From Nonlabens dokdonensis DSW-6 (GTDB lineage Bacteria > Bacteroidota > Bacteroidia > Flavobacteriales > Flavobacteriaceae), in assembly GCF_000332115.1 (NCBI RefSeq), contig NC_020156.1, forward strand, positions 1,978,501 to 2,042,500: a stretch of 64,000 bases of DNA, in the 5' to 3' direction. The translations under genes were made by a program, and so were the position numbers. This document shows, one piece after another, positions 14,772-23,721 of the stretch. Every line of letters starts with the position of its first letter. The stretch's first letter is position 1. Under the pieces are notes generated by a model, which was not told the DNA's origin, did not search any database, and saw nothing but the letters and a program-made list of their open reading frames with translations.

Positions 14772-15971
14772 CTAATAAAGCGCTATTCCCACCAAAAGTA
14801 ATAAACTTGTTCCTATCATAAGTCCTATTACAAATATAAAACTTACTAATAGAAATTTTATTATCGTTTTCAATCGTTTTTGCCCATAAAAATTACGCAA
14901 GGCTTTATAGAAATAAAATGGTCCTATAAACCAAAAGAAGACTTGTGTTAAATTTATATAGCCTAAGGTAATCCATTTTATTATGAACAATAAGATCATG
15001 CTCAAGAATACAAATGTCAAGGTGTTGAAGGCAAAGATCAAATGCTCCATATAGGTGAAATCTCTCCTGATGTAAAGCAACCATAGAAATAAGGTCAGAA
15101 TAGGAGTGAATAGAAATAAAAAAATAGGAAGTTTAGGTAAGATGATATCTGTGAGAATAGAGGCGTCTTCACTTATTTTGTTCATTAAAATCACTTTATC
15201 ATAAATCGCCTTATTGTACTTTGAATTATCATGCTCCATCTTTTCTAAAGCGATAGAAGAATCAGCGATTTTATTCTCGCCGTAAAAGTCAGAGTAATAA
15301 TCTGTTTGGAGGAAAAACCGTTCTGTAGTGCTGAGACTATCCAACTTTGCTTGAGAAACTGGTTTTAGTTCTTTCTTTTTTGTTTTAGAACTCTTTCTCT
15401 GATTGAGGCTGTCTTTTTCCTTTTGAGTTTCTTGCTCTTTCCTTATGATATCTGAAGCCAGTTTACCAGCGATGGAGCTGTTTTCTATCTGTTCTAATTC
15501 CTCATCTGTAACTTGGTCTTTTTTTTCTACGTCGTCAAGTTTTATAGACATCAAACCATTTCCTACATCAATATCTGCATCTTGATTACTCGTTTTATTA
15601 CGGGCTTTTTCTATTTGATCTTCGGTAAATATTTTGACAAACTCTTGCGCTTGTATCATTAAAAAGAACACAATACAAACACTTAGAAAAAATCGAAATG
15701 GATTTGCATAACTTAGGCGCTTACCACTTATAAATTGCTTACTTACAAAGCCTGGCTTGAATAAAAGATGCTTAATCGTACGCCAGATCCTACTGTCGTA
15801 TGAAAAGATGTTAGAAAAAAACTCGCCAAAAAAATCTTTGAGCGCGAGCTGCTTTTTGGAATTGAGCTGCCCACATTGATGGCAGTACTTGTCTTCTATA
15901 TCGAGTGGAGTGCCGCAATTAAGACACTCTTCACCTCTATATTTAATAAGCGATCTGGTAGTAGGTTTCAT
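14772..15971 (-). CDS. DUF3667 membrane protein with N-terminal zinc ribbon
   Basis: A 399-residue protein of the Bacteroidota DUF3667 family. It opens with a zinc ribbon (Cys16-x2-Cys19 and Cys30-x2-Cys33, as C-L-N-C and C-H-Q-C-G). The diagnostic segment follows: F-F-S-N-I-F-S-Y-D-S-R-I-W-R-T, then L-L-F-K-P-G-F-V and Y-A-N-P-F-R-F-F-L, leading into the first membrane helix near residue 90. A long charged cytoplasmic or periplasmic stretch (about 115-260, rich in Lys, Glu and Asp) separates it from four C-terminal membrane helices. Function unknown. Cotranscribed with apaG. Confidence 0.85.
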   Translation of the reverse strand: MKPTTRSLIKYRGEECLNCGTPLDIEDKYCHQCGQLNSKKQLALKDFFGEFFSNIFSYDSRIWRTIKHLLFKPGFVSKQFISGKRLSYANPFRFFLSVCIVFFLMIQAQEFVKIFTEDQIEKARNKTSNQDADIDVGNGLMSIKLDDVEKKDQVTDEELEQIENSSIAGKLASDIIRKEQETQKEKDSLNQRKSSKTKKKELKPVSQAKLDSLSTTERFFLQTDYYSDFYGENKIADSSIALEKMEHDNSKYNKAIYDKVILMNKISEDASILTDIILPKLPIFLFLFTPILTLFLWLLYIRRDFTYMEHLIFAFNTLTFVFLSMILLFIIKWITLGYINLTQVFFWFIGPFYFYKALRNFYGQKRLKTIIKFLLVSFIFVIGLMIGTSLLLLVGIALY

Positions 15972-16000
15972 GCTGGATGGTTAATCGCCTCTAAAAATAA

Positions 16001-17260
16001 CTAATTTGTAATATTCTGCGAGTTTGCCTCTCCTATTCCTATTAATTGATCATAACGACCACCTAACTCTCTATAGTAAGCAAGTACGGAATATTGATTC
16101 TCTGTTTGCCATTTATTACCGCTTATAAAACCAGGATCTTGCGTGCCGTCTTCATAAATGACTTGGTAACGGTAGTTGTAAAATCCTTGCTTTAATAAAA
16201 TTACAGCTTCATACTTACCAGATTTAGGATTGAAAACAGCTTCATTTTCATCATGTAATTGAAAAGCATTATAATTTCCCATGATGTAAACTCTGGCATC
16301 CGGCGGTAATTGGATTCCTTGTGTATCTAGCGCAAAGTGAATATTTACATATTCTGCTTGGACGTCGTTATCTTCATTATCAATAGTAGTGACTAGAAAG
16401 TTACCGTTGATATCTGGATTAAAAGTGTATTCTAAATCTTTGCGAGGTCCATCTACAAATAAATAGGCTTCATACAAATCTTTCTTGCGTACAAAATCAA
16501 TGTTTACATTAGGTGATCTAAAATCGCGATTCTCAAAATTTAAGAATTCGTTTCCTGCCCAGAAGGATGTCTTTTCATCATACCTATATACTTGCTTGTT
16601 GCCTAAATTAAATTGAGGCTTTATATCTGTAATGACCGTATTTAAATCACTGTTTTGAATAATGGCTACTTTAAGTTGATCGTTGGGATTAATAAAGTTG
16701 ATCTCTCCAGAATCTACAAAGAATTGCACACGCTGCTGTGAGTTAACATATTGTAAATCTCTTGCTCTTTTGATTTCTACTCCTACGACAGCTTTGTCGT
16801 CAAGTACCATGAATTTTCTAGAAAATACAAGTTCTCGATCGTCATTATATATATGAATCATGTAATTACCACTTACTTTAAATCCTTGTGTAAATTGATT
16901 TGGGATTCTTAGATCATAATGTGAGTAGGGTTGAATCGTGGTAAAAGAGTTGCGGTAATTGAAAATGCGCATGTCATCAATACCTTTGAGGAATTCATTT
17001 TTGAATAACTGACTAGGTTTCCAGTTGTAGTCATAGTGTTCAAACTGGTAATAATAATCAGCCTCGTCGCCTATAACATCATCAAAGCTTATTTCAAATC
17101 CTTCACCTAAAGTAAATATAGGGAGCATGTTCTCTGGAGGTTTGTTGAAAGTAACCGATTTTATGTAATCAGGATCATTAACCAGCTCATCCATAGTTTG
17201 AGAATGGGCATAAAAAAAACCAGCTATAACTGTAATTGAAAGTAAAATATACGACTTCAT
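16001..17260 (-). CDS. Type IX secretion system plug protein (DUF5103)
   Basis: A 419-residue exported protein matching the DUF5103 family, the T9SS plug protein that sits with the SprA translocon in the outer membrane. The start is ATG 17258-17260, giving the signal peptide M-K-S-Y-I-L-L-S-I-T-V-I-A-G-F-F-Y-A-H-S-Q. The frame is open to 17341, but that extension runs through the repeated palindrome (17310-17325, read as S-L-S-R-K-R) and precedes a clear signal peptide, so it is leader DNA. N-terminal family segments include F-T-L-G-E-G-F-E-I-S-F-D-D and Y-Y-Y-Q-F-E-H-Y-D-Y-N-W; a later part (about 285-400) resembles a carbohydrate-binding-like beta domain. It complements porT and the two T9SS cargo proteins. 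Confidence 0.82.
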   Translation of the reverse strand: MKSYILLSITVIAGFFYAHSQTMDELVNDPDYIKSVTFNKPPENMLPIFTLGEGFEISFDDVIGDEADYYYQFEHYDYNWKPSQLFKNEFLKGIDDMRIFNYRNSFTTIQPYSHYDLRIPNQFTQGFKVSGNYMIHIYNDDRELVFSRKFMVLDDKAVVGVEIKRARDLQYVNSQQRVQFFVDSGEINFINPNDQLKVAIIQNSDLNTVITDIKPQFNLGNKQVYRYDEKTSFWAGNEFLNFENRDFRSPNVNIDFVRKKDLYEAYLFVDGPRKDLEYTFNPDINGNFLVTTIDNEDNDVQAEYVNIHFALDTQGIQLPPDARVYIMGNYNAFQLHDENEAVFNPKSGKYEAVILLKQGFYNYRYQVIYEDGTQDPGFISGNKWQTENQYSVLAYYRELGGRYDQLIGIGEANSQNITN

Positions 17261-17309
17261 ATAAGATTGCAATAGGTGATAAATATAACGTAAAGTTGTT
17301 TGATAATTA

Positions 17310-17325
17310 CGCTTTCGCGAAAGCG
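17310..17325. repeat. Iterated palindrome copy 5
   Basis: CGCTTTCGCGAAAGCG, 50 bp upstream of the plug-protein start, in the region divergent from the nqr operon. Confidence 0.9.
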
Positions 17326-17402
17326 ATGCCAAAACCAGCAAAAATCATTATTTAGACTAAATCTAAATAAATTTTTAAGTTAATTTTCAGATCATTATAT
17401 CG

Positions 17403-17410
17403 TAAATTTG
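17403..17410 (+). promoter_or_regulatory. Probable -7 promoter element of the nqr operon
   Basis: TAAATTTG, exact match to TAnnTTTG, 33 bp before the nqrA ATG. No strong TTG -33 element is obvious in the AT-rich upstream DNA. Confidence 0.6.
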
Positions 17411-17443
17411 CAGACTTTTATAAAAGACTAAATATAACATCCT

Positions 17444-18787
17444 ATGTCAAAGGACATTAAGATTAGAAAAGGGCTTGATCTTAAGCTCAAAGGAGAAGCT
17501 AGCAATACTATTGTAACAGCTTCAAAGTCTTCCATTTATGCTATAAAACCTGCTGATTTTCATGCTGTTGTCCCTAAGTTAATACTTAAGGAAGGAGCGG
17601 CTGTTGAAGCTGGTGAACCTCTTTTTTATTCTAAGTACGATGAAAAGGTGAAATTTGTAGCTCCTGTAAGTGGAACGATTACTGAAATTTTACGTGGTGC
17701 TAAAAGACGTATCCTAGAGGTGAAAATTACCGCAAACGGTACTTCTGAAGCAATAAATCATGGTAAAGTAGATGTGTCTAATGCTACTGCAGATCAAGTA
17801 AAATCAATGTTACTTGAAAGCGGTTGCTGGCCTTTTATTATTCAGCGTCCTTATAGTGTTATCGCAAATTCTGAGGATACACCAAAAGCTATATTTGTTT
17901 CAGCTTATGCCACAGCGCCGCTAGCTGGCGATCCTGAAGTGATTCTAGCAGATAAGAAGGAAGCGTTTCAAGCAGGAATTACGGCACTGAGTAAGTTAAC
18001 CTCTGGTAAAGTTCACCTTTGTGTAGGTAAAGGATCTTCTTTGAAAGATATTAGTAATACAGATGTTCATACTGTAAAAGGACCGCATCCTGCAGGAAAT
18101 GTCGGTGTTCAAATACACAAAATAGACCCTATTAATATGGGTGAGCGTGTATGGACTGTAGGAGCTGAAGATGTTGCTACAATAGGTAATTTATTTTTAA
18201 CAGGTGAGTTTCATGCGGAGAGAACCGTTGCGCTTGTTGGGACTGATGCAAAAGAAGCAGATCGTAAATATTATAGAACAATAATAGGTGCAAACGTGAG
18301 TAGCATCATAGGCGAGGTAGATACTAATAATACCAGAATTATCTCAGGAGATGTTCTTACAGGTGATAAATTAGAAAACAATCAGTTTTTAAACTTTTAT
18401 CACAATACACTTACTCTCATACCAGAAGGTAATGAATACGCCTTATTAGGCTGGTTACCGTTTACACGTAACAATATACCTTCTAATGCTGGTACTTCTT
18501 TTTCTAAATTATTAGGTGGGAAAAGAGAAGTAGATACAAATTTAAACGGTGAAGACCGCGCACTGGTAGTAACTGGTGAAATGGAAGAAGTAATGCCAAT
18601 GGATATTTATCCATTACAGCTTATTAAAGCCTGTATGGCAGGAAATATAGAAAGAATGGAAAATCTAGGGATATATGAAGTAGCTCCTGAAGATTTTGCT
18701 CTTATTGATTTTACTAATACGTCTAAACTAGAAGCACAAGAAGTGATACGTCTAGGTTTAGATTTAATGTTAACAGAAGTAGGATAG
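17444..18787 (+). CDS. nqrA: Na+-translocating NADH:quinone reductase subunit A
   Basis: First gene of a complete six-gene nqr operon. NqrA (447 residues) is the peripheral subunit involved in quinone binding. The start S-K-D-I-K-I-R-K-G-L-D-L-K-L-K-G-E-A and the conserved F-V-A-P-V-S-G-T-I-T-E-I-L-R-G-A-K-R and V-G-A-E-D-V-A-T-I-G-N-L-F segments identify it. The complex oxidises NADH, reduces menaquinone and pumps Na+ out, driving Na+-coupled transport and motility in marine bacteria. nqrB follows after 3 bp. Confidence 0.95.
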   Translation: MSKDIKIRKGLDLKLKGEASNTIVTASKSSIYAIKPADFHAVVPKLILKEGAAVEAGEPLFYSKYDEKVKFVAPVSGTITEILRGAKRRILEVKITANGTSEAINHGKVDVSNATADQVKSMLLESGCWPFIIQRPYSVIANSEDTPKAIFVSAYATAPLAGDPEVILADKKEAFQAGITALSKLTSGKVHLCVGKGSSLKDISNTDVHTVKGPHPAGNVGVQIHKIDPINMGERVWTVGAEDVATIGNLFLTGEFHAERTVALVGTDAKEADRKYYRTIIGANVSSIIGEVDTNNTRIISGDVLTGDKLENNQFLNFYHNTLTLIPEGNEYALLGWLPFTRNNIPSNAGTSFSKLLGGKREVDTNLNGEDRALVVTGEMEEVMPMDIYPLQLIKACMAGNIERMENLGIYEVAPEDFALIDFTNTSKLEAQEVIRLGLDLMLTEVG

Positions 18788-18790
18788 ACT

Positions 18791-20176
18791 ATGAAATGGG
18801 TTAGAAACAAATTAGACCAAGCGAGAAAGCCGTTTGAACCTGGACAAAAATTTGAAAAATTTGCGCCAGCGATAAATGCTTTCGACACTTTTTTATTTAC
18901 TCCTAATCACACCACTAAAAAAGGTGCTCACATTAGGGATGTGGTTGATTTAAAGCGTACAATGATTACAGTTGTACTAGCTTTAATTCCAGCATTGTTA
19001 TTTGGTATGTGGAATACAGGCGCTCAGTATCTGTATCAAGATATGGGACTTGCAAATGTAACTGATGTTCCTTTTTGGGATGCTTTTATTGAAGGTGCGA
19101 TTTTAGTAACGCCTTTAATTATTGTAAGTTACGTAGTAGGATTAACTATTGAATTTATTTTTGCGATCTACAGAGGTCACGAAGTAAATGAAGGATACTT
19201 AGTTACAGGACTTTTGATACCGATGATTTTTCCAGTAGATATTCCATTATGGATGCTTGCAATTTCAGTTGCTTTTGCTGTTTTGATAGGTAAAGAAGCG
19301 TTCGGTGGTACTGGAATGAATATTTTGAATCCTGCTCTTACCGCACGTGCATTTGCTTTCTTTGCATATCCATTATATATGTCGGGAAATGCAATATGGG
19401 TGCACCAAGGTTCTACAGACACTGTTTCTGGAGAAACTATTTTAGGTGCTCTTGCGAGTGGTAGTTATGATGGCCAAGTTACAGGTTACGCACAAAACGC
19501 TGTTGCCTTTTCTGGTACAACTGGTGCAGGGCAACCGTCTGCTCTAGCAGAAGCTTCTGTATTTGATGCATTTATGGGATTCATACCAGGCTCTGTTGCA
19601 GAGACTTCTGCTCTAATGATTTTATTAGGAGCACTTATTCTTATTGCCACTAAAGTAGGTAGCTGGAGAATCATAGTAGGTGGAATCGTAGGTGGAATGA
19701 TTATGGGTGGTATTTTCAATCTTTTTGGAACCATGGGAAGTAATTATATTAATGAATTAGTCTCAAGCGGAACAATCACAATGGATCAGATACAAAATGA
19801 TGCGAGTGCTGTTGCGGCATTAGGACTACAAGGTTGGGACGCTACTTTGTTAGAATTAGGAACGAATCAATTGATTAATTTCCCTTTTTGGCAGCATTTA
19901 GTCGTAGGTAGTATCTTATTTGGAATTGTTTTTATGGCAACGGATCCTGTAAGTGCAGCCCAAACTATGAAAGGAAAGTGGATCTACGGTATTCTTGCTG
20001 GATTCTTTGGAATTATGATACGTGTCTTTAATCCTGCATATCCAGAAGGAATCATGTTAGCTATATTATTGATGAACGTATTTGCTCCAACAATAGATCA
20101 CTATGTTATTCAAGCAAACGTAAATAAACGTAAAAAACGCCTTTCTAAAGCAAAGGCTCAACTTCAAACAGCTTAG
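18791..20176 (+). CDS. nqrB: Na+-translocating NADH:quinone reductase subunit B
   Basis: Integral membrane subunit (461 residues, about ten helices) that carries riboflavin and a covalent FMN and forms the Na+ path. A-F-G-G-T-G-M-N-I-L-N-P-A-L-T-A-R-A-F and M-A-T-D-P-V-S-A are family hallmarks. The FMN site aligns at D-T-V-S-G-E-T with Thr216 as the acceptor. The residue before Thr is Glu where the usual flavinylation motif (D-G-x-S/T-G-A-T) has Ala, a difference worth checking. nqrC begins 2 bp after the stop. Confidence 0.95.
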   Translation: MKWVRNKLDQARKPFEPGQKFEKFAPAINAFDTFLFTPNHTTKKGAHIRDVVDLKRTMITVVLALIPALLFGMWNTGAQYLYQDMGLANVTDVPFWDAFIEGAILVTPLIIVSYVVGLTIEFIFAIYRGHEVNEGYLVTGLLIPMIFPVDIPLWMLAISVAFAVLIGKEAFGGTGMNILNPALTARAFAFFAYPLYMSGNAIWVHQGSTDTVSGETILGALASGSYDGQVTGYAQNAVAFSGTTGAGQPSALAEASVFDAFMGFIPGSVAETSALMILLGALILIATKVGSWRIIVGGIVGGMIMGGIFNLFGTMGSNYINELVSSGTITMDQIQNDASAVAALGLQGWDATLLELGTNQLINFPFWQHLVVGSILFGIVFMATDPVSAAQTMKGKWIYGILAGFFGIMIRVFNPAYPEGIMLAILLMNVFAPTIDHYVIQANVNKRKKRLSKAKAQLQTA

Positions 20177-20178
20177 AA

Positions 20179-20904
20179 ATGGATAGAAATTCAAATGCTT
20201 ACACGTTTTTATTTGTTGTACTGCTTATCGCAGTAGTGGCAAGTGCTCTTGCATTGACAGCAACAGCTTTGCAACCAGAACAAGCCGAGAATGTAAAGAA
20301 CGAAAAAATGCAAAATATTCTTGGTACGGTAGGTATCGAGGTTGCAAGAGATAGTGCGCAAATACCATTTGACAAATACATTGTTGAACGTATTGCACTA
20401 GATAGTAAAGGTCAAGAGCGTAACGATGTGGACGCTTTTACCGTTGATCTTAAAAAAGAACTAAAGAAAGATGTAGAAGAGCAAGCTTTTCCTCTTTACG
20501 TTGCTGACATCGAAGGAGCAAAATATTACATAGTTCCTTTAAGAGGTAAAGGACTTTGGGACGCCATATGGGGTTATATCGCTTTAAAAGATGATGTGAA
20601 TACTATTAAAGGCGCTGTGTTTGATCATAAAGCAGAAACTCCTGGATTGGGAGCAGAGATTACTCAAGGCTGGTTTAAAAAGAGATTTGATGATGAGAAG
20701 ATTTTTGATGGATCTGGTAACTTCATCGGTGTTTCTGTAGCAAAAGGATATCAAGGAGGAGAGAATAAAGATGATAATGCTGTAGATGCAATCTCTGGAG
20801 CTACTATTACTGGTGATGGAGTTACAGATATGATTTCAGAACGTCTGGTAAACTACCTTCCTTACTTTAAAAATAATACTAACGTAAAAGTGGCGGCTAA
20901 TTAA
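20179..20904 (+). CDS. nqrC: Na+-translocating NADH:quinone reductase subunit C
   Basis: A 241-residue subunit with one N-terminal membrane helix (about residues 9-28) and a periplasmic FMN-binding domain. The flavinylation motif D-A-I-S-G-A-T-I-T is intact, with Thr209 as the acceptor; it is filled by ApbE, which is not encoded in this window. G-L-W-D-A-I-W-G-Y-I-A and H-K-A-E-T-P-G-L-G-A-E-I are family motifs. The 40-bp spacer to nqrD holds a copy of the repeated palindrome, the only gap of that size with an inverted repeat inside this operon. Confidence 0.95.
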   Translation: MDRNSNAYTFLFVVLLIAVVASALALTATALQPEQAENVKNEKMQNILGTVGIEVARDSAQIPFDKYIVERIALDSKGQERNDVDAFTVDLKKELKKDVEEQAFPLYVADIEGAKYYIVPLRGKGLWDAIWGYIALKDDVNTIKGAVFDHKAETPGLGAEITQGWFKKRFDDEKIFDGSGNFIGVSVAKGYQGGENKDDNAVDAISGATITGDGVTDMISERLVNYLPYFKNNTNVKVAAN

Positions 20905-20911
20905 TTAGTTC

Positions 20912-20927
20912 CGCTTTCGCGAAAGCG
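20912..20927. repeat. Iterated palindrome copy 6, nqrC-nqrD spacer
   Basis: CGCTTTCGCGAAAGCG between nqrC and nqrD. In the polycistronic mRNA it could fold into a hairpin 17 bases before the nqrD start. Confidence 0.9.
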
Positions 20928-20944
20928 ATATAAATCCAACCGTA

Positions 20945-21646
20945 ATGGCTGAAAATAAAAATATTAGTAAAAAAGAAGACTTGATTCTTTTCTTGTCGGA
21001 TACCGATGAGAGAGAAGGTCTTTTAGGAAAGAAGAATAGAAAATTACTTGCAGATCCATTTACAGATAATAACCCTATTACTGTTCAAGTTTTAGGTATT
21101 TGTAGTGCTCTTGCAATTACAGTGCAATTGAAACCTGCTATCGTAATGTCCATAGCTGTAATGGCGGTAATGGCATTTTCTAACATGATTATCTCAATGT
21201 TGCGTAACTTGATTCCTTCTAGGATTAGAATTATCGTACAATTAGTGGTAGTAGCAGCGTTAGTAATTTTAGTTGATCAAATTCTTAGAGCTTATGCTTA
21301 TGATGTTTCTAAGGAACTATCTGTTTTTGTAGGATTAATTATTACAAACTGTATTGTTATGGGACGTCTTGAGGCCTTTGCTTTAGGAAATGGCGTTTAT
21401 AAATCCTTTCTTGATGGAATAGGTAATGCTGCTGGATATGCGTTCATTTTAATACTAGTTGCTTTCTTTAGAGAATTATTAGGTGCTGGTAAATTATTAG
21501 GAATGGAAGTTATTCCTCAATCATTCTACGATGCGGGATACGTTAACAATGGTCTAATGTTATTATCGCCTATGGCACTGATTACTGTTGGAATCATTAT
21601 TTGGATACAACGTAGTCGCAATAGAACTTTAATTGAACAAAATTAA
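20945..21646 (+). CDS. nqrD: Na+-translocating NADH:quinone reductase subunit D
   Basis: A 233-residue membrane subunit with about six helices after a charged N-terminal stretch of some 40 residues. The segments [20 protein letters not shown] and [13 protein letters not shown] are diagnostic. NqrD pairs with NqrE, each supplying Cys to an intramembrane iron site. Its N-terminus is somewhat longer than that of vibrio NqrD. Confidence 0.95.
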   Translation: MAENKNISKKEDLILFLSDTDEREGLLGKKNRKLLADPFTDNNPITVQVLGICSALAITVQLKPAIVMSIAVMAVMAFSNMIISMLRNLIPSRIRIIVQLVVVAALVILVDQILRAYAYDVSKELSVFVGLIITNCIVMGRLEAFALGNGVYKSFLDGIGNAAGYAFILILVAFFRELLGAGKLLGMEVIPQSFYDAGYVNNGLMLLSPMALITVGIIIWIQRSRNRTLIEQN

Positions 21647-21663
21647 TCTTAGAAATAGAAAAC

Positions 21664-22278
21664 ATGGATTTAATTAATCTCTTCGTTAAAAGTATATTTA
21701 TAGAGAACATGGTTTTTGCCTATTTCTTAGGTATGTGTTCTTATCTAGCGGTATCAAAGTCTGTTAAGACGGCAGTAGGACTAGGAGCGGCTGTAGTTTT
21801 TGTATTAGGAATTACAGTTCCTATTAACTGGTTACTGGATACTTATTTATTAAAGCCTGGTGCTTTAACTTGGTTAGATGCTGAGTATGCAAGTATCGAT
21901 TTATCATTCTTGAGTTTTATCATGTTTATCGCTGTAATTGCGAGTATGGTACAATTAGTTGAAATGGTTGTTGAAAGATTTGCACCAGCACTTTACGGTG
22001 CATTGGGAATATTTTTACCATTGATTGCTGTGAACTGTGCCATCTTGGGAGGTTCACTATTTATGCAGCAAAAAGATTTCTCTGGTATAAGTGAATCTGC
22101 AGTTTATGGTATAGGTAGTGGTATAGGTTTTTTCCTAGCTATTCTTGCTATCGCTGCAATACGCGAGAAAATTACTTATTCAAATGTTCCAGCTCCATTA
22201 AGAGGATTAGGAATTACGTTTATCATTACTGGACTTATGGCTTTTGGTTTCATGAGTTTTATGGGAATAGAAATTTAA
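21664..22278 (+). CDS. nqrE: Na+-translocating NADH:quinone reductase subunit E
   Basis: A 204-residue, six-helix membrane subunit homologous to Nqr[21 protein letters not shown] and [12 protein letters not shown] are family signatures and hold the Cys residues that, with those in NqrD, bind the intramembrane iron centre. It lies 17 bp after nqrD and 15 bp before nqrF. Confidence 0.95.
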   Translation: MDLINLFVKSIFIENMVFAYFLGMCSYLAVSKSVKTAVGLGAAVVFVLGITVPINWLLDTYLLKPGALTWLDAEYASIDLSFLSFIMFIAVIASMVQLVEMVVERFAPALYGALGIFLPLIAVNCAILGGSLFMQQKDFSGISESAVYGIGSGIGFFLAILAIAAIREKITYSNVPAPLRGLGITFIITGLMAFGFMSFMGIEI

Positions 22279-22293
22279 AAAGAAAACATCATT

Positions 22294-23595
22294 ATGGATT
22301 CTAATTTATTTACGATTTTAGCTAGTGTAGTTATATTTCTTACACTTATTTTACTTCTTGTTTCCTTGTTATTAGGAGCAAAATCAAAGTTATTGCCTTC
22401 TGGTCCAGTTACTATCAATGTAAATGGTGAAAAGGATATTACTACCGGTTCTGGTAGTACCTTATTGGGAACCTTAGGAGATAATAAATTATTCTTACCA
22501 TCTGCTTGTGGTGGTGGTGGAACTTGTGTACAATGTAAATGTATCGTTACAGAAGGTGGAGGAACAATTCTTCCTACAGAAGAACCACATTTCACTAGAA
22601 AAGAGATTGCTGAAGGGTGGCGACTAGGTTGTCAAGTCAAAGTAAAGCAAGACATGAAAATCGAGATTCCAGAAGAAGTATTTGGAATCAAAAAGTGGGA
22701 AGCAGAGGTTGTACGTAACTACAACGTAGCTTCTTTCATAAAAGAATTTGTAGTGCGTCTTCCGGAAGATATGCATTATGAAGCTGGTGGTTATATTCAA
22801 ATAGAAATTCCTAAATGTGAAGTTCGTTTTGAAGATATGGATATCACTGCTCACCCAGAAGAACACGATACTCCAGATAAATTTCAAGAAGAATGGGATA
22901 AGTTCAACTTATGGCCACTTGTAATGAAGAACGGAGAAACAGTAGAAAGAGCTTATTCTATGGCTTCTTTTCCTGCTGAAGGTCGTGAAATTATGTTAAA
23001 CGTGCGTATTGCTACGCCGCCATGGGATAGAGCAAAGAATGGATGGATGGATGTGAATCCAGGTATCGCCAGTTCTTATATTTTTAACCAAAAGCCAGGA
23101 GACAAAGTTGTTGTTTCTGGACCTTATGGTGAATTCTTTATCAACCACTCTGATGCTGAGATGCTTTATGTAGGTGGTGGAGCAGGAATGGCACCTATGC
23201 GTTCTCACTTATATGAGTTGTTCAAGACTTTGAAAACAGATCGTAAAGTTACTTACTGGTACGGTGGTCGTTCTAAGAGAGAGTTATTCTATATTGAGCA
23301 CTTCCGTGAATTAGAAAGAGAATTTCCTAATTTCAAATTTTTCATGGCACTTTCAGAGCCGATGGAAGAAGATAACTGGAAAGTAAAAGAGGATATTAAC
23401 GATGAGTCAGGTGATGGATTTGTTGGTTTTATTCACCAAGTGGTAATAGACCAATACTTAAACAAGCATGAGGCTCCAGAAGATCTTGAAGTTTATTTCT
23501 GTGGACCGCCATTGATGAACAACGCGGTAGGAAAGATGGCTGAAGACTTCGGTGTGGATCCTGAAAATATACGTTTTGATGACTTTGGAGGTTAA
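22294..23595 (+). CDS. nqrF: Na+-translocating NADH:quinone reductase subunit F
   Basis: Electron-entry subunit of 433 residues. One N-terminal membrane helix (about 7-28), a 2Fe-2S ferredoxin domain with Cys72, Cys78, Cys81 and Cys113 ([11 protein letters not shown]), then FAD-binding (R-A-Y-S-M-A-S) and NADH-binding ([12 protein letters not shown]) domains ending in F-D-D-F-G-G. Last gene of the operon, followed by an intrinsic terminator. Confidence 0.96.
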   Translation: MDSNLFTILASVVIFLTLILLLVSLLLGAKSKLLPSGPVTINVNGEKDITTGSGSTLLGTLGDNKLFLPSACGGGGTCVQCKCIVTEGGGTILPTEEPHFTRKEIAEGWRLGCQVKVKQDMKIEIPEEVFGIKKWEAEVVRNYNVASFIKEFVVRLPEDMHYEAGGYIQIEIPKCEVRFEDMDITAHPEEHDTPDKFQEEWDKFNLWPLVMKNGETVERAYSMASFPAEGREIMLNVRIATPPWDRAKNGWMDVNPGIASSYIFNQKPGDKVVVSGPYGEFFINHSDAEMLYVGGGAGMAPMRSHLYELFKTLKTDRKVTYWYGGRSKRELFYIEHFRELEREFPNFKFFMALSEPMEEDNWKVKEDINDESGDGFVGFIHQVVIDQYLNKHEAPEDLEVYFCGPPLMNNAVGKMAEDFGVDPENIRFDDFGG

Positions 23596-23618
23596 TACCT
23601 TTTAAACGTTAAATTTAC

Positions 23619-23651
23619 AAAAAGCTCAATCTAAAAGGTTGAGCTTTTTTT
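23619..23651 (+). terminator. Intrinsic terminator of the nqr operon
   Basis: AAAAAGCTCAA, a 9-base loop, TTGAGCTTTTTTT. Confidence 0.85.
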
Positions 23652-23721
23652 GTGCCTGAATTTAATTGATTTTGCTTTTCATGTTTATTTCATTTCTTTC
23701 TATTAAATTTAGAAACCAACT

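Noticed and set aside
17261..17341. Upstream start for the T9SS plug protein
   Set aside because: A clear signal peptide begins at 17260; the extension is palindrome-derived.
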